Assembly (NCBI GenBank): GCA_949300515.1
Contig: CASGEP010000006.1
Span: 1-64,000, forward strand
Direction: 5' to 3'
From: an uncultured bacterium
GTDB lineage: Bacteria > Cyanobacteriota > Vampirovibrionia > Gastranaerophilales > Gastranaerophilaceae
DNA: 64,000 nt
Shown: positions 62,295 to 64,000 of the stretch, piece by piece
How the letters are laid out: every line of letters starts with the position of its first letter
Position numbering within the stretch: position 1 is the stretch's first letter
Notes under the pieces: generated by a model
Told to the model about the DNA's origin: nothing
Database searches by the model: none
The model's input: only the letters and a program-made list of their open reading frames with translations
Translations under genes and position numbers: made by a program

Positions 62295-63062
62295 ATGGGG
62301 AGAGGGAGTTTTAAAAATTTTATAAAAATTTTGGGCGCGTTTTGTCTTTTTTTGATGACAAACGCCCAAAGCTTTGCGGCGATTGCATTTCCAAACATCA
62401 ATATAGGCATGCAAGGCGCGAACACTCCGCAAGAGTTCACTCAGGGCGTGCAGGTTTTAATTCTTTTAACCATTTTAACCCTTGCGCCCAGCATTATAAT
62501 TATGACAACGGCGTTTGTGAGAATTGTAATTGTCTTAACCCTTACAAGGCAGGCAATCGGTACGACGACCCTTCCGCCTTCTCAGGTTATAATAGGGCTT
62601 GCGCTTATTCTGACATTTTTTGTAATGTCGCCGACTCTGTCAAAAATTAACGAAACGGCTTACCAGCCCTACATAAAAAACCAGATAACCCAGCAGGCGG
62701 CGCTTGACAACGCCATTAAGCCCGTACGGACTTTTATGTTTAAGCAAACGCACGACAAAGAGCTTGAATTGTTTAGAAATCTTGCGAAATTGCCGAAGTT
62801 TAAAAATCCCGACTCCGTGCCGACTTATGTTTTAATTCCGGCTTTTGTACTCTCGGAGCTGAAAACGGCGTTTAAAATCGGTTTTATTATATTTTTACCT
62901 TTTCTTGTAATAGATATTGTTGTGGCAAGTATCCTTGTTTCAATGGGTATGCTGTTTTTGCCGCCGACAACAATTGCCATGCCCTTTAAACTCATTATGT
63001 TTGTTATGGTCGACGGCTGGTATTTGATTACAAAATCGCTTATAGAAGGCTTTGTAACTTAA
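62295..63062 (+). CDS. fliP: Flagellar export apparatus protein FliP
   Basis: A 255-residue protein with an N-terminal signal peptide (NFIKILGAFCLFLMTNAQSFA-like) and four membrane segments; the core is PSIIIMTTAFVRIVIVLTLT then GTTTLPPSQVIIGLALILTF. It forms the export gate with FliQ and FliR. The start is 15 bases after accA. Confidence 0.95.
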   Translation: MGRGSFKNFIKILGAFCLFLMTNAQSFAAIAFPNINIGMQGANTPQEFTQGVQVLILLTILTLAPSIIIMTTAFVRIVIVLTLTRQAIGTTTLPPSQVIIGLALILTFFVMSPTLSKINETAYQPYIKNQITQQAALDNAIKPVRTFMFKQTHDKELELFRNLAKLPKFKNPDSVPTYVLIPAFVLSELKTAFKIGFIIFLPFLVIDIVVASILVSMGMLFLPPTTIAMPFKLIMFVMVDGWYLITKSLIEGFVT

Positions 63063-63072
63063 GGAGTGCAAG

Positions 63073-63342
63073 ATGGAAGAAGAAGTATTTTTAACTATTT
63101 TTCAAAAAGTCCTTGTGCTCACTATGGAAATGTGCGCACCCGTTTTGATTACATCCATTGTGGTGGGTCTTTTGATAAGTATTGTACAGTCCGTAACACA
63201 AATTCAAGAGTCGACTTTAACTTTTGTACCAAAGATTTTTGCCTGCATTTTAGCTCTTATTGTCTGTATGCCCTGGATGCTGAATGTATTTGTTTCAAGG
63301 ACAAACGAACTTTTTGATTACATGAGAACTTTTATCGGGTGA
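63073..63342 (+). CDS. fliQ: Flagellar export apparatus protein FliQ
   Basis: An 89-residue protein of two membrane segments with VLITSIVVGLLISIVQSVTQ and IQESTLTFVPKIFA, the FliQ family pattern. It lies 10 bases after fliP and forms the FliPQR gate. Confidence 0.95.
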   Translation: MEEEVFLTIFQKVLVLTMEMCAPVLITSIVVGLLISIVQSVTQIQESTLTFVPKIFACILALIVCMPWMLNVFVSRTNELFDYMRTFIG

Positions 63343-63350
63343 GGTAGCCT

Positions 63351-64000
63351 ATGCCTGATGCACCAAGCCTCTTAAATCTTTTTTCGCCAAAGAACATTGT
63401 TGTATTTATGCTTATTTTTACAAGAATGTCAGGGCTTTTTGCCACTGCGCCGTTTTTTTCCACCTTTCAAATGCCCGAACAGGTTAAAATATGGTTCTGC
63501 GCATTGATTTCTTTTATCTTATATCCGATTTTAAGCGCAAAAGCCCAGTTTATCATGCCGCATTCAATGCCCGAGTTTGCGATTTTAATAGCTATAGAGT
63601 TTTGTATAGGTTTTGCGATAGGCTTCCTTGCAAACCTTTTGTTTGCGGGGGTTTCCATGGTCGGAGAACTCATAAGCATTCAGATGGGTCTATCTATGGC
63701 AAATGTACTTGACCCTGTATCGGGCGAGAGTTCGACCGTTATGTCAAGTTTGTACACATACCTTGTAACCATTGTGTTTTTGGGGCTCGGGGCTTATGAG
63801 TACCTTTTTGCGGCAGTTTACAAAAGCTTTTTTGTCATGCCGTCAGGGTTTAGCGGAGTGTTTGGTGCGGGAGTTATTGAGGGCACGATGACACTTGCGG
63901 GGCAAATGTTTCAGATAGCCTTCGGGCTTGCAATGCCGATTTTCTCAGTCCTTCTGGTGTGCGATATTTTGCTTGGCATGATGAGTAAAGTCATGCCGCA
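63351..64000 (+). CDS. fliR: Flagellar export apparatus protein FliR, partial
   Basis: ATG 63351 begins 8 bases after fliQ; the frame is open to the right edge, about 216 residues visible. Family segments VFMLIFTRMSGLFATAPFF, FCIGFAIGFLANLLFAGVS and FQIAFGLAMPIFSVLLVCD match FliR. The 3' end lies outside the window. Confidence 0.93.
   Translation, partial: MPDAPSLLNLFSPKNIVVFMLIFTRMSGLFATAPFFSTFQMPEQVKIWFCALISFILYPILSAKAQFIMPHSMPEFAILIAIEFCIGFAIGFLANLLFAGVSMVGELISIQMGLSMANVLDPVSGESSTVMSSLYTYLVTIVFLGLGAYEYLFAAVYKSFFVMPSGFSGVFGAGVIEGTMTLAGQMFQIAFGLAMPIFSVLLVCDILLGMMSKVMP

Overview
The window looks like a chromosomal segment of a low-GC, flagellated, fermentative bacterium with a diderm-type envelope. 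The best guess is a non-photosynthetic cyanobacterial relative (Melainabacteria/Vampirovibrionia, Gastranaerophilales-like). The support is indirect: a Cys-rich S-layer-homology envelope protein, prepilin-like FTLAELL proteins, a FliW-CsrA-flagellin cluster, NarL-type orphan regulators, GH57 branching enzyme, ADP-forming acyl-CoA synthetase, and no photosynthesis or respiration genes. No rRNA or tRNA was found, so the lineage call is inference.

Layout. (1) 1-10.1 kb: a compact podovirus-like cluster on the minus strand (small membrane protein, large terminase, portal, small terminase, scaffold-like protein, coat, GNAT, head-tail adaptor, P22 gp10-like tail hub, amidase, LuxR-type regulator), interrupted by one plus-strand RipA-like membrane gene. 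(2) 10.1-13.4 kb: a hairpin-rich spacer, then a mosaic prepilin-like surface protein divergent from an XRE regulator. (3) 13.6-20.7 kb: RNA modification genes (rlmD-like, mtaB) and several uncharacterised small proteins. (4) 20.7-25.8 kb: pantothenate genes panC-panB, a YvcK-family gene, a short PxpA-like gene, a glycosyltransferase and upp. (5) 25.9-35.1 kb: carbon metabolism (GH57 branching enzyme, ADP-forming acyl-CoA synthetase, radical SAM protein, GAPDH, SLC45-like sugar transporter). (6) 35.1-44.6 kb: envelope and translation genes (SpoIID-like, murJ, tsaC), glutamate synthase-like oxidoreductase, ispF, trmD-rimM. (7) 44.7-53.3 kb: response regulator, SLH protein, then a flagellar block fliW-csrA-TPR and two flagellin genes. 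(8) 53.3-64 kb: cca, all four acetyl-CoA carboxylase genes in two clusters (accC-accB with efp; accD-accA), ispA-like, rsgA, then fliP-fliQ-fliR running off the right edge.

The most striking observations are these. Both adjacent flagellin genes carry the same conserved start (MAIVVNTNVQS) but are broken by different short deletions at the same place, about codons 11-13. Both flagellin leaders share two GGA motifs, one at the Shine-Dalgarno site, plus an AGTTTTGTNAAAACTT-type palindrome, close to the fliW-csrA genes, which fits the known FliW-CsrA control of flagellin translation. The phage cluster is transcribed tail-to-packaging, the reverse of the usual P22 order, starts with a LuxR-type regulator, and shows no integrase or replication gene inside the window. 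Between coat-side and terminase genes lies a candidate small RNA facing the opposite way. A pilin-like, glycine-rich protein contains an inserted C-type-lectin-like domain.
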